Shown in pieces: positions 1 to 5,449 of a DNA stretch of 5,537 nt. Location of the stretch: positions 1-5,537 of the forward strand of contig NZ_JAGYZD010000112.1 of the NCBI RefSeq assembly GCF_018371055.1. The letters run 5' to 3'. Positions within the stretch are counted from its first letter, which is position 1; each line of letters starts with the position of its first letter. Origin of the DNA: Finegoldia magna. Lineage in GTDB: Bacteria > Bacillota > Clostridia > Tissierellales > Peptoniphilaceae. Under the pieces are notes generated by a model. The model worked only from the letters and a program-made list of their open reading frames with translations. It was not told the DNA's origin and did no database searches. The position numbers were made by a program, and so were the translations under genes.

Positions 1-46
1 ATATTGATTGATGGTAATATATAAGGTAGTGAAGGATGGATGTTTT

Positions 47-556
47 ATGACAAGAAAAAATTCTACTTTAATTAAAATGATAATGCTTTCAATATTTGTC
101 GCAATAGGAGTTGTGATATCTCCAATTTTGAGAGTTGTTGGATTTTGTCCAACACAACATTTTGTTAATATAGTGTGTGCGGTATTTTTGGGACCATGGT
201 ATGCACTTTTGTGTGCGACGTTGATTGGGATAATCAGAATGTCACTAATGGCAATTCCACCGTTAGCATTGACTGGAGCTGTGTTTGGGGCATTTTTGTC
301 GGGAGTTTTGTATAAAAGAACGAACAAATTAATTATGGCTTGTATTGGAGAAGTTATTGGAACGGGAATAATAGGATCGATTGTAAGCGTTCCTGTTATG
401 AAGTTTTTCTTCGGAAAAAGCAATTTGACTTTGTTTTTCTACACACCATCATTTGTACTTGCGACTTTAATGGGAGCGACTGTAGCATTCGCATTTTTAA
501 AGGCTATGCAAAAAAATAAAATGCTAGATAAATTAAAGGAAAGTATCAATGGATAA
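47..556 (+). CDS. thiW: ThiW, thiazole transporter S component (ECF type)
   Basis: Integral membrane protein of 169 residues, matching the ThiW family in length and layout. ThiW is the predicted substrate-binding (S) component of an ECF-type transporter for the thiazole precursor of thiamine; it would work with a shared energising module (EcfA/A'/T) that is not encoded here. Visible family features are the stretch CPTQH (34-38), then LGPWYA (48-53), IR (63-64) and a small-residue-rich PPLALTGAVFGA (71-82). About five hydrophobic helices fit roughly 8-30, 40-62, 68-88, 94-118 and 128-160. I chose the ATG at 47 because AAGGATGG (32-39) precedes it and the protein then begins like its family. 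In-frame TTG at 8 and ATG at 11 would add 12-13 unusual residues. It overlaps thiM by 8 nt, and the thiM/thiE neighbours support a thiazole substrate over other vitamins. Confidence 0.9.
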   Translation: MTRKNSTLIKMIMLSIFVAIGVVISPILRVVGFCPTQHFVNIVCAVFLGPWYALLCATLIGIIRMSLMAIPPLALTGAVFGAFLSGVLYKRTNKLIMACIGEVIGTGIIGSIVSVPVMKFFFGKSNLTLFFYTPSFVLATLMGATVAFAFLKAMQKNKMLDKLKESING

Positions 557-1355
557 ATTAATACAAAAAATGTCAGAGATTTACTCTGATTTGTACAACA
601 GTAATAATCTGATTCATTGCCTTACTAATGCGATTTCAATCAATGACATGGCAAACGCAGTTCTGAGTGTTAACCAAAGTCCGTTTATGGCAGATAATCC
701 ACGAGAAGTCGAAGATGTTACGAAAAATTCTGATTCTCTGTTGGTAAATTTAGGAAACATCACGGATTATAGAATAGAATCAATCAAAAAATCCCTACGA
801 ATTGCAAATGAAAACAACATTCCAATTACATTGGATTTGGTTGGAGTGAGCGCGTCAAGATTAAGGCTTGATTTCACACTAGAAATCTTGCAAAAATACA
901 CAATAACTTGCATAAAAGGAAATTACAGCGAGATAAAATCGCTGGTTATTAAAGATTTAAGTACAAAAGGTGTGGATTCTAAAAAACTGGAAGTAAATGA
1001 TGTGATTAATTATTGTAATAATTTGCACGAAAAGTACCATTCAATCGTTGTGGCAACAGGCCATACGGATATTGTGTGTTCAGATGAGATTTATCTGCTT
1101 AATAATGGCGATGAAAGGCTTTCAAAAATCACTGCGACAGGTTGTGTTGTGGGAAGTTTGATAGCGTGTACACTTAGCGTATCCCAATCGATAGAAGCAT
1201 GTGTTCTAGCAATTAGCATGATGAATATTAGCTGTGAAATGATGGATAAAAGTGTTGGACTTAGTTCTTTCAAAATCGGTCTGTACGATAATTTATCCAA
1301 AATAAAATGGGAACAAATAAAGGAGAATATAAATGCGAGAAAAGTTGAATCTTAG
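549..1355 (+). CDS. thiM: Hydroxyethylthiazole kinase ThiM
   Basis: Cytosolic ribokinase-fold enzyme of 268 residues (normal length) that phosphorylates 4-methyl-5-(2-hydroxyethyl)thiazole with ATP, feeding ThiE in thiamine salvage. Family motifs run in order: IHCLTNAISINDMAN (22-36), SPFMADNPREVED (44-56), LLVNLGN (64-70), LDLVGVSASRLR (95-106), CIKGNYSEI (121-129), VVATGHTDIV (167-176) and ITATGCVVGSL (194-204). Cys199 in the last motif sits where many ribokinase-fold enzymes have a catalytic Asp; Cys is the usual residue in ThiM and corresponds to Cys198 of the B. subtilis enzyme, so this copy looks active. The ATG at 549 lies inside the end of thiW and has AAAGGA at 535-540 with an 8-nt spacer. 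The gene overlaps thiE by 23 nt, which implies co-translation. Confidence 0.96.
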   Translation: MDKLIQKMSEIYSDLYNSNNLIHCLTNAISINDMANAVLSVNQSPFMADNPREVEDVTKNSDSLLVNLGNITDYRIESIKKSLRIANENNIPITLDLVGVSASRLRLDFTLEILQKYTITCIKGNYSEIKSLVIKDLSTKGVDSKKLEVNDVINYCNNLHEKYHSIVVATGHTDIVCSDEIYLLNNGDERLSKITATGCVVGSLIACTLSVSQSIEACVLAISMMNISCEMMDKSVGLSSFKIGLYDNLSKIKWEQIKENINARKVES

Positions 1356-1977
1356 CTTGTACTTGGTTACTGATAGGACAAATGTTAAAGATGAGGAAGT
1401 TTTTTTAACAAAGATTGAAGATTCTCTTAAAGGTGGAGTAACATTGGTACAACTAAGGGAGAAAAATATCTCTACAAGAGAATACATAGACTTGGCGAAA
1501 AAAGTGAAGGTAATTTGCGACAAGTTTGATGTGCCGCTTTTAATTGACGACAGAATTGACGTTTGCTTGGCAAGCAAGTGTGCAGGAGTTCATCTTGGAG
1601 ATGAAGACATGGAAATAAAAGATGCAAGAAGAATTTTGGGAGATAATTACATTATTGGCGCAACTGCGAAAAGTGTTGCCAGAGCTGTCCAATGTGAAAA
1701 AGAAGGCGCAGATTATCTTGGAGTTGGGGCGATTTATCCGACAAAAACCCATGTTAAAACGAAAATAATATCGGTTGAAACTCTAAGAGACATCAACAAT
1801 AGCATAAGCATAAAAACTGTCGCTATTGGCGGTTTAAATGAGGATAACATAGATGTATTAAAAAACAGTGGTGCAAGTGGGATAGCAGTCGTAAGAGCGT
1901 TGATGAATGACGACAATCCACAAGAAAAAGCACACAGATTATTAGAAAAATCAAAACAAATTTTAGAATTGAGGTAA
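1333..1977 (+). CDS. thiE: Thiamine phosphate synthase ThiE
   Basis: TIM-barrel enzyme of 214 residues that condenses HMP-pyrophosphate with thiazole phosphate to thiamine phosphate, the step after ThiM. Visible motifs are LYLVTDR (9-15), GGVTLVQLREK (34-44, with Gln40, Arg42 and Lys44 as pyrophosphate/pyrimidine contacts), LLIDDR (69-74), GVHLGDEDM (85-93, Asp92), IGATAKSV (108-115), GADYLGVGAIYPT (125-137), VAIGGL (168-173) and the phosphate-binding end GIAVVRALM. Two positions look unusual from memory of B. subtilis ThiE: Asp72 replaces the common Asn of the 'NDR/NDD' motif, and His140 follows PTKT where Lys is common. The ATG at 1333 lies within thiM and has AAAGGAG at 1319-1325, spacer 7 nt. 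The protein is full length and probably functional. Confidence 0.96.
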   Translation: MREKLNLSLYLVTDRTNVKDEEVFLTKIEDSLKGGVTLVQLREKNISTREYIDLAKKVKVICDKFDVPLLIDDRIDVCLASKCAGVHLGDEDMEIKDARRILGDNYIIGATAKSVARAVQCEKEGADYLGVGAIYPTKTHVKTKIISVETLRDINNSISIKTVAIGGLNEDNIDVLKNSGASGIAVVRALMNDDNPQEKAHRLLEKSKQILELR

Positions 1978-1979
1978 TT

Positions 1980-2390
1980 ATGAAAAACAAATTTAAATTA
2001 GTATTGTTAGTTATGGTGTTGATGTTGGTTATGGTATCTTGCAAAAAAGCAAATCCAATCACACTTCCAAATATAGATGATTTACAAGTAATCACAGTTA
2101 CAAAAATCGAAGAAAACAAGGAAGGACCAACGGCATCCATCACTTCGAAAAAAGATATCGTAGACACAATTAAATTGATAAAAGAAAAAGCAAAGCCAAC
2201 TAGAAAAAAAACAAACAACGACACACCTGCGAATACAAAAGATTTTAGAAAAATGGAAATCTACTACGGAAAAGACGAAAAAATGACGTTGTATTTGTAT
2301 CAAAACAAAAAATACTACATTGAAAAACCATACGAAGGAGTGTGGGAAATCGACAAGGATACGTTTAACAAATTAATCGGTGCAATGTAG
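1980..2390 (+). CDS. Small lipoprotein, DUF5301-like
   Basis: Predicted surface lipoprotein of 136 residues. It has a Lys-rich N-terminus, a hydrophobic signal core (7-19) and a lipobox-like MVSC with Cys21 as the lipidated residue; Met at -3 is less usual than Leu. The mature part alternates strand-like segments with a Lys-rich helix (58-72). It then shows TRKKTNNDTP (74-83) and KYYIEKPYEGVWEID (111-125), an arrangement I associate with the uncharacterised DUF5301 family of Firmicutes. Function is unknown. The ATG is 2 nt past the thiE stop and its Shine-Dalgarno GAGG (1971-1974) lies at the end of thiE, so translation is probably coupled. That placement hints at, but does not prove, a link to thiamine uptake. 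The DUF assignment comes from motif memory and needs a profile search. Confidence 0.82.
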   Translation: MKNKFKLVLLVMVLMLVMVSCKKANPITLPNIDDLQVITVTKIEENKEGPTASITSKKDIVDTIKLIKEKAKPTRKKTNNDTPANTKDFRKMEIYYGKDEKMTLYLYQNKKYYIEKPYEGVWEIDKDTFNKLIGAM

Positions 2391-2393
2391 TTT

Positions 2394-2600
2394 TATCGTA
2401 GAAATTTATTGTGTAGATAAACCATCATACACGAATATCTAGACTTCAAAAATTGTTGATTTCTAAATCTCAAATTCCTAAAATTGCAAACTCGTTTCAC
2501 TCAAACAGTGCAATTTTTAACGGATTTCTCGATTTGAAATCAAATCAATTTTTTCCGTATGATATTCTTAGTATGATTGGTTTACTACTAAATACGAGTA
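2394..2600. repeat. ~205-nt imperfect palindrome (foldback/MITE-like)
   Basis: Nearly the whole interval folds back on itself about a centre near 2500. Arm pairs from the outside in: TCGTA 2396-2400 with TACGA 2593-2597; GTAG 2413-2416 with CTAC 2585-2588; AAACC 2419-2423 with GGTTT 2579-2583; TCATAC 2425-2430 with GTATGA 2571-2576; GAATATC 2433-2439 with GATATTC 2561-2567; AAAAATTG 2448-2455 with CAATTTTT 2546-2553; GATTTC 2458-2463 with GAAATC 2536-2541; AAATC 2465-2469 with GATTT 2531-2535; AAAATTGCA 2480-2488 with TGCAATTTT 2509-2517; GTTT 2494-2497 with AAAC 2503-2506. Only small bulges interrupt it. Low GC alone does not explain so many ordered pairs. The length, intergenic position and lack of a gene suggest a non-autonomous mobile repeat or a long structured RNA; transcribed from the thi operon, it would form one long hairpin. 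No clear target-site duplication was found. Confidence 0.75.
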
Positions 2601-2608
2601 ATGATTTA

Positions 2609-2638
2609 GAGTGCATTTCGATGCGCTCTTTTTTCTTT
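2609..2638 (+). terminator. Rho-independent terminator, TTCG loop
   Basis: An 8-bp stem GAGTGCAT (2609-2616) / ATGCGCTC (2621-2628) contains one G-T wobble and closes on a TTCG tetraloop (2617-2620). It is followed by six T (2629-2634), then CTTT. This is a canonical intrinsic terminator for + strand transcripts, so it would end the thiW-thiM-thiE-lipoprotein transcript after it crosses the palindrome. There is no T-tract on the opposite side, so it is not obviously bidirectional. It separates the thi operon from the gntR unit, whose promoter starts 10 nt after it. Confidence 0.85.
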
Positions 2639-2647
2639 GAAAAAATA

Positions 2648-2676
2648 TTGCATTTGTGTCTGATCTGTATTATAAT
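2648..2676 (+). promoter_or_regulatory. Sigma-A promoter of the gntR operon
   Basis: The -35 box TTGCAT (2648-2653) is separated by exactly 17 nt from a perfect -10 box TATAAT (2671-2676). Transcription would start near 2683, leaving a leader of about 15 nt before the gntR ATG at 2698, with AAGGAGG at 2686-2692. The position directly after a terminator and before the first gene of a new unit supports the call. Confidence 0.8.
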
Positions 2677-2686
2677 AAGTAATACA
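2666..2686. promoter_or_regulatory. Candidate GntR autoregulatory operator
   Basis: A perfect inverted repeat with 7-nt arms TGTATTA (2666-2672) and TAATACA (2680-2686) and a 7-nt spacer covers the whole -10 box and the expected transcription start. Dimeric GntR regulators of the YtrA type commonly bind such palindromes in their own promoters, and the next gene encodes one. Repression by steric block of RNA polymerase is the straightforward inference. Binding itself is not shown by sequence. Confidence 0.6.
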
Positions 2687-2697
2687 AGGAGGGCAGA

Positions 2698-3048
2698 ATG
2701 ATTAACATAAATACGACGAGTGATGTTCCAATTTACACTCAAATTCGAAACGAGATTATTAGAGAAATTGCTAGTGGAAATTTGCAAAATGGCGACGAAC
2801 TTCCTTCTGTTAGACAATTTGCAAATGATTTGGGAATTAATCCTATGACGATTAGCAAAGCTTACAATATTTTGAAGGACGAAAAAATAATTGTAATAGA
2901 TAGAAGAGTTGGTGCGAAGATTTGCGTGGACGAAGGTTATTCACGAAATTCATTTGAAGATGAATTGAAACTACTGTTAATGGAAGCGAAAATTCGTGGC
3001 AAATCACAAAAGGATATTAAAAATATAGTGGAGGAAATTATAAAATGA
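2698..3048 (+). CDS. GntR-family regulator, YtrA subfamily
   Basis: Transcription factor of 116 residues. Residues 10-75 form the GntR winged helix: VPIYTQIRNEI (10-20), GDELPSVRQFANDLGINP (32-49), the recognition helix region MTISKAYNIL (50-59), and a wing ending RRVGAKI (69-75). The short helical tail (about 85-116) is typical of the YtrA subfamily, which lacks the large ligand-binding domain of other GntR proteins and dimerises through this tail. These regulators usually repress operons for membrane proteins or ABC transporters, often involved in envelope stress. Here the gene overlaps the next, a membrane protein gene, by 4 nt (ATGA), so the two form one operon. The strong Shine-Dalgarno AAGGAGG (2686-2692) fixes the ATG start. 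The effector is unknown. Confidence 0.93.
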   Translation: MININTTSDVPIYTQIRNEIIREIASGNLQNGDELPSVRQFANDLGINPMTISKAYNILKDEKIIVIDRRVGAKICVDEGYSRNSFEDELKLLLMEAKIRGKSQKDIKNIVEEIIK

Positions 3049-4379
3049 TGTTGCAATTTATTTTATTTTTTAGTTTGGTGTTTATTTTGTTCATCATGCG
3101 AAGATTTAACATATATACATTGAAAATAAACGATACATTTATGTTGTTTACAAATTTTCCAAAAGGTTATGAAGATGATGAGTTCATCGTCAATTTGTTG
3201 GGAAAAACGAAGAAAAAATTGAATATATTATTTGTAGTGAGTATTGTTTTATCTTTAATTGTGTTACTTGATTATGATTGGATAATGCTTGTGTATTACA
3301 ATTTAATAGTCGTTTATCTTGTGAGTGCAAATATTATCGAATACAACGCAATGAAAGAAATACGACAATACAAAAAGGACAATAATATATCGACTGAGAG
3401 TAGTATTTTGACGTATGATTTGAAGACTTCAAGAGATATTGAAAAAAAGAAAATCAAACTAAAAGCCTGGATAATTCCGCTGGTAGTTCAAATCGTATTG
3501 TTGGTAGCTTTTTTCAAAAACAGCGAGATGTTCTTCGTCATCATTTTGTTGCTAGTCGCAATGAGTGTGAGTACAATATTAACGGGATGTTTTTTGGGAA
3601 GGAAAAACACCAAAGTTTATTCGACTAATTCTGATGAAAACTTAAAGTTGAATGAAGAAAGCATCATAAAAGTGCAACAAACAATGTATGCGATATATAT
3701 TATGTTTATCGTTTTGGGATTTGTTGTAGCTTATTACTCATCAAAAGATGTTTACAGAATTTTCCCGATTTTTTCATACATTGTTTTGTACACGTTAGCG
3801 ATAATATTGGCTCTTTTTAAATATCAAACCATAGCAAAAAACTTAACTGCGATTAATAGCGACTTGTATAATGGAGACTTCTTTGATCCGTGGGGTTATT
3901 ACAATCCGAAAGACGACAGGCTCATGGTTGAAGATGTAAGCGTGAGAAATGGTAATATGACATTTAATAGGGCAAAATTATCAGGCAAAATACTATATGC
4001 ATTGACTGTTGTATTATTGATTTCAGTTGAATTTTTGATGATAAATATGAGTTTACCAAAAACGTATACTGTAGATAACACGCCAAGCACTCTTACAATT
4101 ACTGAATCTGTTTATACTACTATAATCGACAAAAAATCAATCGAAAAAGTTGAGCTAATCGAAGATATCAACAAAACAGATGGCATAAGATTAAATGGAA
4201 CATCACTTAAACACTATTCCTATGGGAAATTTAATATCAAGGGAATTGGAAACTGTGATGTGTACATTCATAACGACAATCCAAGAGCTATTTGGATTAA
4301 GACTAATGATAATAAGAACCTTGTGTTTAATTTCCCAACTGTAAAAGAAACCGAAAAGTTTTATAAAAATTTACACTAA
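3045..4379 (+). CDS. Multi-pass membrane protein, DUF5808-like + PH-like domain
   Basis: Membrane protein of 444 residues with about eight hydrophobic segments (roughly 3-18, 59-75, 80-98, 141-157, 161-182, 213-231, 239-258, 314-334). After TM1 comes a short soluble stretch, FTNFPKGYEDDEFI (35-48). It resembles the region after TM1 in DUF1648/DUF5808 membrane proteins that often sit beside YtrA-type regulators. Residues 281-309 hold DPWGYYNPKDDRLMV followed by GNMTFNRA, the DUF5808-like signature. The C-terminal 343-443 is soluble and looks like a bacterial PH domain (bPH_5 type): RLNGTS (382-387), YGKFNIKGIGNCDVYI (393-408), then FNFPTVKETEKFYKNL (428-443). No catalytic residues are evident. 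The function is unknown; regulation by the adjacent GntR protein is inferred from the 4-nt overlap. GGAGG at 3030-3034 favours ATG 3045 over ATG 3048. Confidence 0.85.
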   Translation: MMLQFILFFSLVFILFIMRRFNIYTLKINDTFMLFTNFPKGYEDDEFIVNLLGKTKKKLNILFVVSIVLSLIVLLDYDWIMLVYYNLIVVYLVSANIIEYNAMKEIRQYKKDNNISTESSILTYDLKTSRDIEKKKIKLKAWIIPLVVQIVLLVAFFKNSEMFFVIILLLVAMSVSTILTGCFLGRKNTKVYSTNSDENLKLNEESIIKVQQTMYAIYIMFIVLGFVVAYYSSKDVYRIFPIFSYIVLYTLAIILALFKYQTIAKNLTAINSDLYNGDFFDPWGYYNPKDDRLMVEDVSVRNGNMTFNRAKLSGKILYALTVVLLISVEFLMINMSLPKTYTVDNTPSTLTITESVYTTIIDKKSIEKVELIEDINKTDGIRLNGTSLKHYSYGKFNIKGIGNCDVYIHNDNPRAIWIKTNDNKNLVFNFPTVKETEKFYKNLH

Positions 4380-4409
4380 TTGTTTTTTTGTAAATTCTGG
4401 GTATATATT
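4380..4409 (+). promoter_or_regulatory. Weak possible promoter for the downstream lipoprotein
   Basis: TTGTTT (4380-4385) and TATATT (4404-4409) are spaced 18 nt apart directly after the membrane protein stop. The match is only fair and the stretch is very AT-rich, so it could be chance. The lipoprotein gene may instead be read from the gntR promoter, because no convincing terminator separates it from the membrane protein gene. Confidence 0.3.
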
Positions 4410-4445
4410 AATTAATAAATATTAGTAGAAATATTTTATTAATAT
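4405..4445. promoter_or_regulatory. AT-only hairpin just upstream of the Shine-Dalgarno
   Basis: Two nested arm pairs fold this leader: ATATTAAT (4405-4412) with ATTAATAT (4438-4445), and AAATATT (4417-4423) with AATATTT (4430-4436), around a 6-nt loop. That gives 15 A-T pairs, with a 4-nt bulge on one side and one nt on the other. The stem ends exactly where the strong Shine-Dalgarno GGGAGGGG (4446-4453) begins. It could be an operator-like palindrome, an mRNA 5' stabiliser, or chance in AT-rich DNA. No T-tract follows, so it is not a terminator. Confidence 0.4.
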
Positions 4446-4457
4446 GGGAGGGGATTT

Positions 4458-5414
4458 ATGAAGAAATTTTTGATGGTTGCATTATGTATGATGATTTTTG
4501 TATCGTGTGAAAAAAAAGAAGTGTACAAGGGCGTAGAATCCAGCGTAAAAGTAGATAGAATCAAAAAAATGGATTCTCACAACAAATACACAGATAAGTT
4601 AAAGAATTCTGAGTTTATTCAGAAATTGTATGGAGATAAAATTGTCGTGTTAAAAGATGGCAAGAACTTTATTTACGACGATTCCAAGGACGAATTGGTG
4701 CAACTAGATGATGGATACGGAATACACGATGTCGATAATAAAGATTATCTACTTTACAAATCAGATGAATCTTTTGCTTCTAAGTTGATGATTAAAAGTG
4801 ATGATGGAATGAAAAATCTCACATCAACAGAGCACATTAGTGATGCTAAGTTGTTGGATAAAAATGTATATGCTATGGTTTTGCGTTCTGATTCTCCAAT
4901 TAAATTTTTTGAATGTGAGATTTTCAAGAATAATAATGACACATTTGAATCTACTGGCAAAATTGGGAAATTAATCAAAAACGATAAGTCTGTAATGTAT
5001 ATGAATTATGAAAAGGACAAATTAACTGTCAAGGATATGGACGATAAGGAAATCTTCAGTAGAGATTTGAAAGAAGATGAGTATCCTATTGATGTTGTGA
5101 TGAATAATAAAGATGTCTTCTATTCTTTGTACGATTTTAAAACTGGAAATTCAAGGTTGTATAAGAATGATAAGTTGATAATGGAATCTACTATTAAAGG
5201 TTATGAAAATGTATTGAAAAGATTTAAAGTGTCTAAAAAATATATGACTTGGTTGGATAATAAGATTGCTTATAATCTAGAAAAGGATAAACTCGTATTT
5301 TTTGAAGATGCGAAAGATGATACAATGATCGTTCCAATAGGTGATAGCGTGTACAGTTTGAAAATTAAAAACTCAATTGGAGTTTTCAATGATGACACTA
5401 TAAAATTCAAATAG
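4458..5414 (+). CDS. Lipoprotein of unknown function, propeller-like repeats
   Basis: Predicted lipoprotein of 318 residues. It has a short signal peptide (MKK, hydrophobic 4-15) and a lipobox-like FVSC with Cys17 as the lipid anchor; Phe at -3 is atypical. I do not recognise the mature part. It is rich in Lys and Asp and made of recurring short strand-turn-strand units, for example IVVLKDGKNFIYDD (62-75), then segments such as YLLYKSDES, VFYSLYDFKTGNSRLYKND and YMTWLDNKIAYNLEKDKLVFF. Such spacing is common in beta-propeller or TolB-like surface proteins, but no family motif is clear. The Shine-Dalgarno GGGAGGGG with about 6 nt spacing from GGAGG fixes the ATG. It lies 78 nt after the membrane protein gene, so it may belong to the GntR operon and act with that protein at the envelope. 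Confidence 0.8.
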   Translation: MKKFLMVALCMMIFVSCEKKEVYKGVESSVKVDRIKKMDSHNKYTDKLKNSEFIQKLYGDKIVVLKDGKNFIYDDSKDELVQLDDGYGIHDVDNKDYLLYKSDESFASKLMIKSDDGMKNLTSTEHISDAKLLDKNVYAMVLRSDSPIKFFECEIFKNNNDTFESTGKIGKLIKNDKSVMYMNYEKDKLTVKDMDDKEIFSRDLKEDEYPIDVVMNNKDVFYSLYDFKTGNSRLYKNDKLIMESTIKGYENVLKRFKVSKKYMTWLDNKIAYNLEKDKLVFFEDAKDDTMIVPIGDSVYSLKIKNSIGVFNDDTIKFK

Positions 5415-5423
5415 AAAATCATG

Positions 5424-5449
5424 ACCACCCGTAAAACGGGTGGTTTGTT
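5424..5449 (+). terminator. Hairpin, likely terminator of the lipoprotein gene
   Basis: A perfect 9-bp stem ACCACCCGT (5424-5432) / ACGGGTGGT (5436-5444) with an AAA loop starts 10 nt after the lipoprotein stop and is followed by a modest U-rich run (TTTGTT). Stem strength and position fit intrinsic termination on the + strand, although the T-run is short. The same hairpin may equally be the first element of the structured block that follows. Confidence 0.55.

Noticed and set aside
8..46. Upstream TTG/ATG start for thiW giving 182 or 181 residues
   Set aside because: The extra residues do not resemble the ThiW N-terminus, and AAGGATGG at 32-39 points to the ATG at 47. The short visible upstream sequence means it cannot be excluded entirely.
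1823..2224. 133-codon minus-strand open frame across the thiE/lipoprotein junction
   Set aside because: It is antisense to two well-supported genes, has low-complexity hydrophobic composition, and shows no promoter or ribosome site in its own direction.
2453..2701. 82-codon + strand open frame in the intergenic region
   Set aside because: It lies almost wholly inside the palindrome and the terminator, has no Shine-Dalgarno, starts within a hairpin arm, and its predicted protein has no family features. The open frame is a by-product of the repeat.
4405..4445. AT-rich hairpin as an intrinsic terminator of the membrane protein gene
   Set aside because: The stem has no G-C pairs and is followed by a G-rich Shine-Dalgarno rather than a T-run.
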